From CAVXEF01 sp963827315 (GTDB lineage: Bacteria > Planctomycetota > Phycisphaerae > Sedimentisphaerales > Anaerobacaceae): a DNA stretch of 64,000 nucleotides. Below, one piece after another: positions 35,977 through 45,695 of the stretch. The notes beneath the pieces are model-generated. The model was not told where the DNA came from. It saw only the letters and a list, made by a program, of their open reading frames with translations, and made no database searches. The stretch spans positions 30,680 through 94,679 of the forward strand of contig CAWHAL010000003.1 in assembly GCA_963827315.1 (NCBI GenBank), in the 5' to 3' direction. The position numbers were made by a program, and so were the translations under genes. How positions within the stretch are numbered: position 1 is the stretch's first letter; the number at the start of each line of letters is the position of its first letter.

Positions 35977-36959
35977 CACAAAGAACCATAAAAATTCTTA
36001 AGTTCATCGCCAAGGTGGCCGTCACGGTCGCACTTCTTGTCTGGGTCTTCAGCCGGATAGATTTGTCCCAGCTTGGGACGGTTTTCAAAACTGCACGCTG
36101 GAGTTTTCTCTGGGGTGTCTGGATTCTGGCTGTGATTGTCTACTGGCTGTTCGCGGTGAAGATGCGCCTCATTATGGAAAAGCTCAACTGCCCCGCCGAT
36201 ACTCATACTCTTTTCGCTGTAAGTATGATTACCTCGCTTTACGGTATGGTCCTGCCGGGAATGGTCGATACCTCCGTAAAATGGTATATGCTCAAACAGC
36301 ATACCGGCAAAGGCAGCAACGTCTTTACCAGTATGGTCTACAATCAGTTCACCACGATGGTGGTGATAATTATAACCAGTCTGGTTGCCCTAGTTGCTGT
36401 CAATCCGGGCGGCAAGTGGCAGCTCCCCGTTGTCTGCTCCATCGTAATTGCAGCCATTATTGCGCTCTGCCTGCTGCTGCTGCACGAAGCATCCGCATCC
36501 AAAGTCGCCGATGTCTTTCGCTTTCTGCTCAAGCCCTTCCCGCAGGCCGTCCAGAATATCGTTTCAAAAATCATCAAGGAGCTCTCCACATTCCGCACCG
36601 CCCCCCGCTCGTTTCATCTCATCCAGTTGGCCCTGGCCTTTGTAAGCTCGACCGTCCTAAGCTCAATAATCTATCTGTTCGCCGCAAAAGCCGCCCGAAT
36701 CGACGTTCCCCTCGGCATCCTCGTCTGCCAGTGTGCGCTAATCTTCATACTCGGCCGGCTGCCCATCTCCGTTGGCGACCTCGGCGTCCGCGAAGCGACC
36801 ATCGTCGGCTCGCTGGCGCTTTATGGCGTCGATGCCTCCTCCGCCCTGCTTATGTCCCTTGTCATTTTATCGCACAGAATCCTGCTGGCTTCCATCGGCG
36901 CCGGTTACTTCCTCGCCTGGTCCAATGTCAGAAATACCAAAACCTCCTCACAGGGCTGA
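35973..36959 (+). CDS. Flippase-like integral membrane protein (LPG synthase TM family)
   Basis: A polytopic membrane protein of 328 residues with about eight helices, of the UPF0104/lysylphosphatidylglycerol-synthase transmembrane family. Recognisable parts are YGMVLPGMVDTSVKWYML in the middle and LGRLPISVGDLGVREATIVG near the C-terminus. Such proteins are frequent in glycan loci and are thought to move lipid-linked intermediates, although direct evidence is limited. The ATG at 35973 overlaps the preceding TGA. Confidence 0.82.
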   Translation: MTQRTIKILKFIAKVAVTVALLVWVFSRIDLSQLGTVFKTARWSFLWGVWILAVIVYWLFAVKMRLIMEKLNCPADTHTLFAVSMITSLYGMVLPGMVDTSVKWYMLKQHTGKGSNVFTSMVYNQFTTMVVIIITSLVALVAVNPGGKWQLPVVCSIVIAAIIALCLLLLHEASASKVADVFRFLLKPFPQAVQNIVSKIIKELSTFRTAPRSFHLIQLALAFVSSTVLSSIIYLFAAKAARIDVPLGILVCQCALIFILGRLPISVGDLGVREATIVGSLALYGVDASSALLMSLVILSHRILLASIGAGYFLAWSNVRNTKTSSQG

Positions 36960-37025
36960 CACAACCGCAAGGCGTAAAATGTTCCAAAGGCAGTTGCCGC
37001 GGGTTTGAATTCCGTGTCGCTTGAA

Positions 37026-37679
37026 TCAGCTCTTTTCCCACACCCCTACTATGGTTTTCTGAATAAACTCGAAATCAAACCTCTTGAGGATGAAGTGATA
37101 GTATCGGCCAAGCGGGAGTTTCGTCATTACTCCCATTGCATATATCCGCATAAACCGGGGCTCAAAACCATATCGGGTGATTAATTGTTGCAGTCTGTTG
37201 TTATCAAACGACTGCAGATGTCCGTATCTATGAAATTCGTGGCCGCATTTTGGGCACACCACCTCGCACGATTTCAGGTCCTCATCGTAGGGTGTTGTTA
37301 TTATGAAACGACCGCTTTTCCTGAGCACCCTCGCCACCTCGCTTAGGCCCTTGTTCAGTTGCTCGTCCGCCAAATGCTCGATCACGTCGCAACAGAACAC
37401 GGTATCAAAACCGGCATCGCCGAACGGCATATCGGTAAGCGACCCTTTCTGAATGTCATTCGAGGTTGTGTATAAATCTATTCCCTTTGCGTCGAACCCT
37501 TTGGCCTTCAAAAGTTTCAATAATGCGCCTGAGCCGGCTCCGATGTCGAGGATGTCGCCAACAATGTAAGGTTTCACAATCCTCAACAGAACCGATGCCA
37601 CCTCATCGCCCTTAAAAGGCCTTCCTTTTTCATATTCAGCGACAAATATCCTTTTCTGATAGTCCTCGTTATTGGTCAT
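37026..37679 (-). CDS. Class I SAM-dependent methyltransferase
   Basis: A 217-residue methyltransferase. Motif I is LDIGAGSGALLKLLKAKGFD, and the post-motif region is FDTVFCCDVIEHLADEQ. Two cysteines (CEVVCPKCG, about 128-136) form a CxxC-like zinc ribbon in an otherwise standard fold. ATG 37679 is preferred since GGAGAG precedes it; an upstream ATG (37748) would overlap the SHMT-like gene. It follows that gene in the same direction and has no signal peptide. The substrate is unknown. Confidence 0.82.
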   Translation of the reverse strand: MTNNEDYQKRIFVAEYEKGRPFKGDEVASVLLRIVKPYIVGDILDIGAGSGALLKLLKAKGFDAKGIDLYTTSNDIQKGSLTDMPFGDAGFDTVFCCDVIEHLADEQLNKGLSEVARVLRKSGRFIITTPYDEDLKSCEVVCPKCGHEFHRYGHLQSFDNNRLQQLITRYGFEPRFMRIYAMGVMTKLPLGRYYHFILKRFDFEFIQKTIVGVWEKS

Positions 37680-37734
37680 GTGTTTCTCTCCGTCCAGCAC
37701 ATAAAAGAAACAATTCCTGTAATTTTCCCTGCCT

Positions 37735-39111
37735 TTAGCATACGGCAAACCTCTCGCACAGTTCCTTTACCCTGGCCTGCACCTTCTTTTTGACCGTTTC
37801 GTCCACCATGTATTCGGTCTGACTTATTGTCTCTACAGATTTCAGGACATCCTCTATAAGGCCGGCTATAGTTTCCATTTCTGCTGCCTCCATCCCGTTT
37901 TTTGTTACTATCGGCGTACCTATCCTGATTCCGCTGGTAACCGAAGCCGGCTTTTCATCAAATGGAAGTTTTATCTTATCGACGATGATGCCGCAATCTT
38001 CGAGACTTTTTTGTGCGATGACGCCGGTCAGGCCCTTTCTTGAGTTAGCGACGTTTATCAGAATCATATGGTTGTCCGTGCCGCCGGTGAGGACATCATA
38101 GCCCAAATCGATGAGGTTACGAGCCAGATGCTTTGCGTTTTCGATGACTTTGAATTGGCGTGTTTTATACTCGTCGCTGAGCGCTTCTTTGAAAAAGACC
38201 GCTTTGGCTGCTATGTGGTTAAAATAGGGCGTGCCTTGGATGCCGGGAAATGTTGCCTGCTGGATGTGCTCCCATAACGGCATATCCCTGCCCCATGCCC
38301 TTACTCGGAGGTCGTGGTCTTTGCCCATTAGTATAAGGCCGCCCCGGGGCCCGCCGGACTTGTATGTACTTGTCGTCGTAAAATGCGCATAGTCTATCGG
38401 AGAATGGTGAGCACCGGCAATTATGAGTGCGGCGATGTGCGAAATATCGGCCAGCAGGTACGCACCCACTTCGTCCGCGATTTCTCTGAACTTTGCGAAA
38501 TCTATTTTTCTCGCGTAAGCACTGGCGCCACATATAATCAGACTGGGTTTGAACTTTACGGCCTTGTTTCTGATGACATCGTAATCCAGAAGAAAGGTTG
38601 CCTTATCAACGGGATAGCTTCCTATCCTGAAGAATTTATTGGCAAGCGAGCCGGCTCCTCCGTGCGAGGGGTGTTCTCCCTGCTCTGTGCCGAGACTTAA
38701 TATCTTATCGTTCGGCTGGAGCACCGCGGTTAGTACAATCTGGTTCGCTGCGGTTCCGGAATGAGGCTGAACATTGGCGTATCTTGCATTAAAGGCTTGT
38801 TTTGCTCGAGCAATCGCCAGGGTTTCTATTTCGTCGACGACTTCACAGCCGCCATGCAATCTGGCTTCCGGAAAACCTTCCGCGGTCTTATTTTGAATTA
38901 CCGAGCCCAGTGCCGCCAAAACCGCCCGTGAGCATTGATTTTCCGCGGCGACAAGCTGCAGAGTGCTTTGCAGCCTTTTGTACTCCTTCGATATTAGTTC
39001 ATGAATCTGAGGGTCTGCTGGCTTCAGAACGGCTAATATTTCATCGCGATGGGCTTCAAAGTCTGTTTTGCCTGATACCCTTTGGCGTATTTGCAAATCC
39101 TTCCCAACCAT
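37735..39111 (-). CDS. Serine hydroxymethyltransferase-like PLP enzyme, divergent
   Basis: A 458-residue fold-type I PLP enzyme of the SHMT family. The PLP lysine is Lys251 in TTTSTYKSGGPRGG and Asp222 (ADISHIA) is kept. Several positions usually fixed in GlyA differ: NKYAEGYP is NKTAEGFP (Thr76), RYYGGC is RLHGGC (Leu85, His86), and the THK histidine is Tyr250. These residues bind folate or act on the substrate hydroxyl in ordinary SHMT. The enzyme may therefore have another aldol-type reaction. No second SHMT gene is in the window. Confidence 0.82.
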   Translation of the reverse strand: MVGKDLQIRQRVSGKTDFEAHRDEILAVLKPADPQIHELISKEYKRLQSTLQLVAAENQCSRAVLAALGSVIQNKTAEGFPEARLHGGCEVVDEIETLAIARAKQAFNARYANVQPHSGTAANQIVLTAVLQPNDKILSLGTEQGEHPSHGGAGSLANKFFRIGSYPVDKATFLLDYDVIRNKAVKFKPSLIICGASAYARKIDFAKFREIADEVGAYLLADISHIAALIIAGAHHSPIDYAHFTTTSTYKSGGPRGGLILMGKDHDLRVRAWGRDMPLWEHIQQATFPGIQGTPYFNHIAAKAVFFKEALSDEYKTRQFKVIENAKHLARNLIDLGYDVLTGGTDNHMILINVANSRKGLTGVIAQKSLEDCGIIVDKIKLPFDEKPASVTSGIRIGTPIVTKNGMEAAEMETIAGLIEDVLKSVETISQTEYMVDETVKKKVQARVKELCERFAVC

Positions 39112-39143
39112 AGGGCAGATATCCTTTCTGTTTTTACTGATTT

Positions 39144-41279
39144 TTACTTGGCCACAAAGAGCCTGAGAATATCGTTGTACGTTAGATACAAAAACACCGC
39201 TGCAATCAGGACCAATCCTGCGTACGATATCATTTCCTGTACACGGAAGCTCAAGGGGGCGCCTTTTATTTTTTCGACGAGCAATAGGAGAAACACGCCA
39301 CCGTCCACCACCGGGATAGGCAGGAAATTTACAACAGCTAAATTGGCACTTATAAAAGCAAGTAAATATAAAAATGTAGTAAACGAACGTTCAACGGCTT
39401 TGTACGCCATCGTTGCTATTCCCACGGGGCCGCTCATAGCTGCGGGGCTTACGTTTCTGGCCAGGAGTCCTTTGATTGTAGCATATGTTTGAACAATGAA
39501 GCCGACGCTTTTCTTACAGGCCATCACGAAGGCTTGGACCGGCCCGTCGGCTTTATATAACCTTTTCGTGAATTCAAATGGTATGATTTCCGCTGGCTCT
39601 GATTTGACGGTGATAAAGTTTTCATCAGCCGCTACGTCCACTGCGACACCGCCGGTTGTGTGCTCATCAAGGCGATATTCAATCATAATTTTCCTGCCGG
39701 TATCTCGCCTAAGCTGGCGGATTACATCATAGAAACTTGAGACCTCAACACCTGCGACAGTTGTTATCTTGGCTCCCGACGGGATTTCCAGCATGGGTGG
39801 GCCTGCCTCTGTTGTGATGGTCCTGGCAACTACCGGATGCTCAGCGTCAAGAGCAAGACCAATGCCAATCATTACACGGTCGGTGCCGGCGGTGCGCTTG
39901 GGGACAACTACAACTGTAATGGTTTTCTCGGCTTTATCCGGAGTTGCACGCAATACTTTGATGGGTAGCTCTTTGTTCTCGTGTGCTGTAGTAACTTCAC
40001 GCATCTGGTTATAAGTGGGATTTTCAACGCTTCCTACGGCGAGGATGATGTCACCAACTTTGAGCTTACTGCCGCTGCTGTCTTCTGGAAGCTTGTCTGA
40101 GACAAGTGTAACTTGCAGGCGCGGCACCATGGAACAGATGTGCGCCAGTTCGGATTCAGAGCCAACCTCTGTTTTTCCGATGGTTAAAGACAACGGTAGT
40201 TGTGATTCAATTAACTCTGGTTTTCTGTTTTGGCTGGTTCGCTCAGCTAAAATCGTTACCGCCGGGACAAGGGCTTCCTGAACCACCTTCTCGAACTGCC
40301 AGTAGTTCTGAACGTCTTTGCCATAAACGGCTTTAATTCTGTCACCCGGGCGAAGCTGCGTCCTGATAAATAAATCGTCGGCGTCAGCTTTGCTCAACTG
40401 GGCAATTGTCAGGCTCAGCGGCTCGCTGATGCCGAAGAGCCTTACCGGCATACCCAGCATCTCCTTAGCTACAATCCCAAACTCTTCCTGCGAACCATCC
40501 GGATGCCTTACCCTCAGCGGAATTTTTTCACCAGTATCTGACAGAACCGCCGCAATCATAATATCACTAAAGTCGAGGTTGTCGCTTTTGCCTGCTATCT
40601 CGATTATTTCGTCACCGGGCTTTAATCCTGCGCACGCTGCCGGTGAATCGGGTACCACCTCGCCAACCACGGCGGGAACCCGTTCTATACCAGCCAGGTA
40701 GACCCACATAAGAATCACAATAGCGGCAATAACGTTGAAAGTAACACCGGCTGCTATCACCACCATACGGACAGTGGTAGACTTGTTCCCAAATGCTCGG
40801 GGGTCGTCACTTTGTTTATCCGCTCCGATGTCTTCCTGCCCCAGCATCTTCACATAACCGGCTATTGGAATAAGTCCGATGCGGTATTCTGTTTCCCCTG
40901 CGGCGCCTTTTCTGCCAATTGTGAAGCTGAGTCGGCCGTCACCATCGGGGTCATTGTCTTTTGGGAAAAACTTCGGCAGTATTCTAAACCGAAAACCATC
41001 CGCTGTTTTTCGAACGCCAAATAAGACCGGCGGCAGGAAAATCGAAAACGTTTCAACTTTTATGTCAGAAAGTTTGGCAACTATGAAGTGACCGCACTCG
41101 TGAATAAAAACAACCGCGCTAAAACCAATCACGGCGAGAAATATATTCCAGGACACAGGCAGAAGCCGCTCCTGCAATTTATCGAAATTGGCGATGAGGA
41201 GATAAGCGACTGCCAAGACGACGATGGCAGGTAATGTCAACGGTGAGTATTTTTTTGCCGAACCTTTTGCTCCCGACAT
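39144..41279 (-). CDS. rseP: RseP-type site-2 membrane metalloprotease with about four PDZ modules
   Basis: An intramembrane zinc protease of 711 residues, against about 450 in E. coli RseP. The HExxH motif is HECGH at about residues 61-65 and the third ligand is in NFLPIPVVDGG near residue 655. Between them are four PDZ-like units (GLKPGDEIIEIAG, QLRPGDRIKAVYG, KLKVGDIILAVGS, IPSGAKITTVAG). Three or four membrane helices flank them. It probably cleaves an anti-sigma factor after a first cut. It lies directly after dxr, a conserved neighbour in many bacteria. Confidence 0.9.
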   Translation of the reverse strand: MSGAKGSAKKYSPLTLPAIVVLAVAYLLIANFDKLQERLLPVSWNIFLAVIGFSAVVFIHECGHFIVAKLSDIKVETFSIFLPPVLFGVRKTADGFRFRILPKFFPKDNDPDGDGRLSFTIGRKGAAGETEYRIGLIPIAGYVKMLGQEDIGADKQSDDPRAFGNKSTTVRMVVIAAGVTFNVIAAIVILMWVYLAGIERVPAVVGEVVPDSPAACAGLKPGDEIIEIAGKSDNLDFSDIMIAAVLSDTGEKIPLRVRHPDGSQEEFGIVAKEMLGMPVRLFGISEPLSLTIAQLSKADADDLFIRTQLRPGDRIKAVYGKDVQNYWQFEKVVQEALVPAVTILAERTSQNRKPELIESQLPLSLTIGKTEVGSESELAHICSMVPRLQVTLVSDKLPEDSSGSKLKVGDIILAVGSVENPTYNQMREVTTAHENKELPIKVLRATPDKAEKTITVVVVPKRTAGTDRVMIGIGLALDAEHPVVARTITTEAGPPMLEIPSGAKITTVAGVEVSSFYDVIRQLRRDTGRKIMIEYRLDEHTTGGVAVDVAADENFITVKSEPAEIIPFEFTKRLYKADGPVQAFVMACKKSVGFIVQTYATIKGLLARNVSPAAMSGPVGIATMAYKAVERSFTTFLYLLAFISANLAVVNFLPIPVVDGGVFLLLLVEKIKGAPLSFRVQEMISYAGLVLIAAVFLYLTYNDILRLFVAK

Positions 41280-41321
41280 CCGGTAACCTCCAAATTTGCA
41301 GTTTTACTGGATTATAAGGCG

Positions 41322-42503
41322 TTAGTTTCTTTGCGCTCTTACACTTTTATGTTTCTGCGCTCTTTGTTTAACTTCTTTTCTGGCCCAGGCGTCCGCCTCC
41401 AGAAGCTCCTCGAGCGATGCGGTGTGTTTGATATTATGTTTGTTCAGGCAATGTTCGATGAGTTCGACTATGCTGACAAACCTGATTCTGCCTGCCAGGA
41501 ACTCCTCGACCGCTGCTTCATTTGCGGCGTTAAAAATGGCTGCGGCAGTGCCGCCATTTCGGGCCACTTCATAACCTAAAGGCAGTGCGCGGAACGTCTT
41601 TACGTTGGGTTTTTCGAACGTGAGTTTTCCCAATTCATCGAGTCTCAGATGTTTTGAAATCCCAGCTACCCGCTGCGGATACGTCAGGGCATATTGAATC
41701 GGAAGACACATATCTGGCGTGCCGAGCTGAGCTATTACCGAGCCGTCCACGAATTCGACAAGTGAATGGACTATGGACTGCGGATGAATTAGAACCTCAA
41801 TTTTTTCAGCCGGCATATCAAAAAGCCAGTGCGCTTCAATAACTTCGAGCGCCTTGTTCATCATAGTTGCTGAGTCGATGGTGATTTTCGGCCCCATATT
41901 CCAAACCGGATGTGCCAGCGCCTGCTCGGGCGTGACATTTTCGATATCTTCGATGCTTGCTTGTCTGAATGGTCCGCCGGAACCAGTGAGGATAATTTTG
42001 CTCACCTGCTCGCGAGGACCTGCCTGCATTGCCTGGAAGATTGCTGAGTGCTCGCTGTCCACCGGCAAAATAGTACAGCCGTTTTCCCTGGCTGTGCGCA
42101 TAAGCAGCTCACCTGCAACGACAAGAGACTCCTTGTTCGCAATGGCAAGCCTTTTACCTTTCTTTGCCGCTGCGAGAACGGCCGGCAGGCCCGCCACGCC
42201 GACAATCGCGGTTAGAACAATATCGGCGTCGTCTGATTGTGCAATCTCTGTCAGACTCTCCGGGCCAGCTGAAATCTTAACATCCAAATCACCTACCAGA
42301 TTGCGAAGCTGCTTCTCGCAGGCGGCATTTGAAATAGCGATAAGTTTTGGCTTATGGCGTTTTGTCTGCTCCGCCAGAAGTTCAACATTGTTGTGGGCGC
42401 TTAGTGCCACGACCTGATACGCCGGCCCAAGCGCATCAATTACCCGCAGTGTATTTCTGCCAATTGAGCCTGTAGAACCCAGAATAGCGATACGTTTTAC
42501 CAT
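41322..42503 (-). CDS. dxr: 1-deoxy-D-xylulose 5-phosphate reductoisomerase
   Basis: The second enzyme of the MEP isoprenoid pathway, converting DXP to MEP with NADPH. It has 393 residues from ATG 42503. The Rossmann motif is AILGSTGSIGRNTL, the metal-binding region VDSEHSAIFQAMQ and the domain closing the active site includes MNKALEVIEAHWLFDM. An upstream in-frame ATG (42563) would add 20 residues that do not fit the family. The minus-strand order dxr-rseP-SHMT-like-methyltransferase looks like an operon. Confidence 0.95.
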   Translation of the reverse strand: MVKRIAILGSTGSIGRNTLRVIDALGPAYQVVALSAHNNVELLAEQTKRHKPKLIAISNAACEKQLRNLVGDLDVKISAGPESLTEIAQSDDADIVLTAIVGVAGLPAVLAAAKKGKRLAIANKESLVVAGELLMRTARENGCTILPVDSEHSAIFQAMQAGPREQVSKIILTGSGGPFRQASIEDIENVTPEQALAHPVWNMGPKITIDSATMMNKALEVIEAHWLFDMPAEKIEVLIHPQSIVHSLVEFVDGSVIAQLGTPDMCLPIQYALTYPQRVAGISKHLRLDELGKLTFEKPNVKTFRALPLGYEVARNGGTAAAIFNAANEAAVEEFLAGRIRFVSIVELIEHCLNKHNIKHTASLEELLEADAWARKEVKQRAQKHKSVRAQRN

Positions 42504-42573
42504 AACTATTTTTTGCGATTTAGCTTTATCATTATGAGAAGTTCTGCACTCTATATCTCGCACTGGTTTTTTT

Positions 42574-42579
42574 ATTATA
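42574..42579 (-). promoter_or_regulatory. Candidate -10 element of the dxr operon
   Basis: A TATAAT hexamer on the minus strand lies 71 bases before the dxr start. Upstream -35 sequence is weak, so this is tentative. Confidence 0.3.
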
Positions 42580-43142
42580 CCGCTTCAGTATGGAAAAACC
42601 ACTCCCAATTTGTGGTTGTCCTGCTAAGTGCGTTTGGCATAACACGGATAGACGAATGGAGAGAAATGATACCGCGGTTTTGGGGGCGAGCTCTAATGGC
42701 GGAGAATGGCTACTTCGGGACAAGTGTTTAATTTAGGTCCGATATTTGTGACGGGTCGGAAAATGTGGCCCTCATACTAAGGTTGTATAGTCTCAGAGGA
42801 CCATAATATATGCAGTAGGTTAGGTATTTTCCGTTTTGGTAGGGGCAAGAAAGGTATATTCGATATTTTCTCGTCCTAATAGACAGCCCATAGGGGGAAA
42901 TGCCGAATTTTCGGCTAATTGCGGACTATAGACAGCTAACCACAGCAATCTCAGGAGGTTTCTGAGTGTTTTTGGTGGTTTCAGTTGTTGCTTTGAGCAG
43001 TTAAACCTCTCACCGCGTTAAAAGAGATGAGAGGAGATTGTACAAAAGTTTTAGAGAAACTTCACGGAAGAAATCAGTGTTGTCAAAAAAATAATGAAGG
43101 AAATTTCCAATTACAGAACGCTTATCTTTGGGGGTAATAATT
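42580..43142. other. 560-base spacer before the porin gene
   Basis: No gene is seen. It contains a hairpin of 7 bp (CCTCTCA/TGAGAGG, 43008-43035) with a 14-base loop, about 107 bases upstream of the porin start, and A-rich sequence around 43085. The long leader and the hairpin would suit regulation of the porin operon, but no known RNA motif is recognised. Confidence 0.4.
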
Positions 43143-44498
43143 ATGTTCACACAAAAACAAGTTTTAATCAGGGTTTCCGTGTTTTTGTTGACGTTATGTT
43201 TGATTTCCAGTTTTGGTTTACAAGTGCTCGCAAAGGAAAAGATTCAGAACGAGCAAGTTGGTTTATCTGAGATGCTTTGCAAGGGAAACACAGGTGGTGA
43301 CTCGTCCTCGCAGCTTGGGTACAAGAAAGACTCTGTGGGGTGGATGGGTCGCTTATTTGGCCCAATACTAAAATACACCCCCCAGGAGATGGAAGCGCCG
43401 TACACCGCACTTCCAGAGTCATTTGAAGCATGGAAAAATTTCAAAAAAAATATGGAAGAAAAGTATGGCACGAGTATCAGTATAACGCTGGACGACCATC
43501 ATCAACAAATCCTCAATGGGCCAGGGGCTCGCAAGGGACGGAATATCTTCTGGTGGAACTTGACTCTTAAACAAAAGCTCTGGGAAGGCGGCAAGCTGAT
43601 TTTCAAGGCCAGGGGAAGCATCCCTGACAACGAGCCTCCCAATGGCATTACGTCTCTGGTTGGCACTAAACTCAACCTTGACTGGGCAGCTTCCGAAACA
43701 GCATCGTTCTATGTGGCGAATGTTTACCTTGAACAAAAGCTCTTAAACGACAAGCTCCTTATCGCAGCGGGTAAGTTGAATTTTCCCGACTATTTTGACG
43801 AGAACAAAGTGGCAGGATGGGATTTCTTCTCTCACTCTTTGGCTAAAAACCAGGCATTCCCCCATCGGTATCATACCATTGGTGCCTTGGGACGGTATGA
43901 TTTGTCAGACCAGCTTTATGTGCAGGCTGGTATAAGTGATGCACAAGGAATCCGCTCAGAAACAGGTTTTAAGACTGCCTTCTACGGCGAGGATTATTTT
44001 ATAACGATGGGTGAGCTGGGGGTAAAAACCAAAAACAGCAAAGGACTCGAAGGCAATTATCGCTTTGACCTCTGGTATGACCCACAACCACTAAAAAGGC
44101 ATCTGGGCGGTCCTCAGCGGGATACAATCGGCTACGGCATCAGCTTTGACCAGATGCTGTCAGAAAAAGTCGGTGCTTTTCTGCGATACGGCTGGGACGA
44201 TGGACGTGTCCGCAAATTCTCCAACTACTGGAGTCTCGGGGGCACCTGGACAGGCCCAATTTCTACACGCAGCAAAGATGTCCTGGGGTTTGGTTTTGGA
44301 CAGGGCATTACCCACCACGACTACCAAGAGGCCCAAAATGCCACACACACAGAGAGTATTTTCGAGACCTACTACAAGATTTATATTACTGAATGGTGTT
44401 CACTTACTTTAGACCTTCAAACACTTCTTAATCCAGGAACTAATAGTCACAACGATACTGCTATTATTCCTGGTATAAGGGTCAAGATGGTCTTCTAA
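43143..44498 (+). CDS. Carbohydrate-selective porin, OprB-like
   Basis: An outer-membrane beta-barrel of about 451 residues. It has a signal peptide (about 1-30, ending GLQVLA) and then many alternating amphipathic strands, ending with phenylalanine (RVKMVF), the barrel-assembly signature. Segments such as NVYLEQKLLNDKLLIAAGKLN and KEDYF-like aromatic strands resemble OprB porins, which admit sugars. GGGGG precedes ATG 43143; an upstream TTG (43128) would add only five residues. It leads an operon-like run with a binding protein, kinase and regulator. Confidence 0.72.
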   Translation: MFTQKQVLIRVSVFLLTLCLISSFGLQVLAKEKIQNEQVGLSEMLCKGNTGGDSSSQLGYKKDSVGWMGRLFGPILKYTPQEMEAPYTALPESFEAWKNFKKNMEEKYGTSISITLDDHHQQILNGPGARKGRNIFWWNLTLKQKLWEGGKLIFKARGSIPDNEPPNGITSLVGTKLNLDWAASETASFYVANVYLEQKLLNDKLLIAAGKLNFPDYFDENKVAGWDFFSHSLAKNQAFPHRYHTIGALGRYDLSDQLYVQAGISDAQGIRSETGFKTAFYGEDYFITMGELGVKTKNSKGLEGNYRFDLWYDPQPLKRHLGGPQRDTIGYGISFDQMLSEKVGAFLRYGWDDGRVRKFSNYWSLGGTWTGPISTRSKDVLGFGFGQGITHHDYQEAQNATHTESIFETYYKIYITEWCSLTLDLQTLLNPGTNSHNDTAIIPGIRVKMVF

Positions 44499-44567
44499 CA
44501 TATTGGTGAAAGGCAGAATTTATTGGCGGATAGGATAGAATCAGATGGAATTGAAAGGAGATTTAAT

Positions 44568-45689
44568 ATGAGCGGTACAAAATTCTCTGTCAAAATCAGG
44601 AAGGAAGTATGGTTAACGGTGTTACTTGTAGTAACAGCTGGTATTGCGGCGGTGCTTTTTCTCAGCGGGAAAATGCCCGTGGTATCCAGGGCGGAGCCGG
44701 CCAAAGAGGTCGAAAAGGTAGTTTCCCCCGAGGCGGTCAGACCTGCAAAGCACTTTAAAATTCTGCATATAATGAGCTATCACTTACCGTGGAAATGGAC
44801 GGAGGACCAGTTGGCGGGATTCAAGGAGGCTTTGGGCGGCCTTGATGTAGAGTACAAAGTCATCCAGATGGATGCCAAACGACACAGCGATGAGCAGTGG
44901 AAACGAAAGGTTGCAGCCCAAGCAAAGGAACTTATCGGCACCTGGAAGCCGGACCTGGTGTTCACAGATGATGACGATGCCCAGCAGTACGTTGCAAAGG
45001 ATTATGTCAATACGGACATACCCTTTGTTTTCTGCGCAGTTAACGCCGAACCCACGGAGTACGGATTTGTAGGCAGTAAAAACGTAACCGGTGTTTTGGA
45101 GCGGATACACTTTACACAGGCTGTGCAACTGCTGAAACAACTGGTCCCAACCGTTCACAAGATAGCGATCATCACGGATACAGGAAAAATGTGGGTTCCT
45201 ATAATGGAAAACGAGATGAAGCCGAGCGAAAGCAGACTGCCGCAGGGTGTAGAGGTTGCAGGTTACTATGTGCTCAGCACCTTTGAGGAGTACAAGAAGA
45301 CGGTGAAAGACTGCGAAGGCAAGGTCGATGCACTGGGGATGCTCGGTGTTTTTGAGTTTAAAGATGAAAACGGTAACAATGTGCCATTGGAACAGGTACA
45401 ACGCTGGACAGTGGAAAACAGCAGGTTGCCCGATTTTACATTCTGGGATGACCGGGTTAAGAAAGGTACACTGTGCGCAGTTACGGTTTCAGGAATAGCT
45501 CAGGGCCAGGCAGCTGGCACAATAGCCAGAGGGATATTGCTCGAAGGTAGAAGCCCCGCCGGTTATCCAATGAAGGCGACCGAAAAAGGTATACCCATGG
45601 TAAACCTTGCCAGGGCTAAAAAGCTAAATATTAACCCGGCGTCAAGTGTGCTCCTGACGGCTGAAGTTGTCACAGAGTTTACGTGGTGA
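44568..45689 (+). CDS. Periplasmic binding protein (ABC_sub_bind family, PF04392 type)
   Basis: A 373-residue exported protein with an N-terminal membrane/signal helix (about 12-33). Two alpha/beta lobes follow, with FKILHIMSYHLPWKW, LVFTDDDDAQQYVAKDY and VPTVHKIAIITDTG typical of the PF04392 family. No permease or ATPase is encoded nearby. AAAGGAG is seven bases from ATG 44568, whereas the longer frame from TTG 44523 has no such site. It ends six bases before a histidine kinase, so it may deliver a ligand signal to that kinase. Confidence 0.82.
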   Translation: MSGTKFSVKIRKEVWLTVLLVVTAGIAAVLFLSGKMPVVSRAEPAKEVEKVVSPEAVRPAKHFKILHIMSYHLPWKWTEDQLAGFKEALGGLDVEYKVIQMDAKRHSDEQWKRKVAAQAKELIGTWKPDLVFTDDDDAQQYVAKDYVNTDIPFVFCAVNAEPTEYGFVGSKNVTGVLERIHFTQAVQLLKQLVPTVHKIAIITDTGKMWVPIMENEMKPSESRLPQGVEVAGYYVLSTFEEYKKTVKDCEGKVDALGMLGVFEFKDENGNNVPLEQVQRWTVENSRLPDFTFWDDRVKKGTLCAVTVSGIAQGQAAGTIARGILLEGRSPAGYPMKATEKGIPMVNLARAKKLNINPASSVLLTAEVVTEFTW

Positions 45690-45695
45690 TAAGCT

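Noticed and set aside
36281..37024. 247-residue plus-strand frame overlapping the flippase-like gene
   Set aside because: It is an alternate frame of a membrane-protein gene, rich in Arg, Pro and His, with no start signal or known domain.
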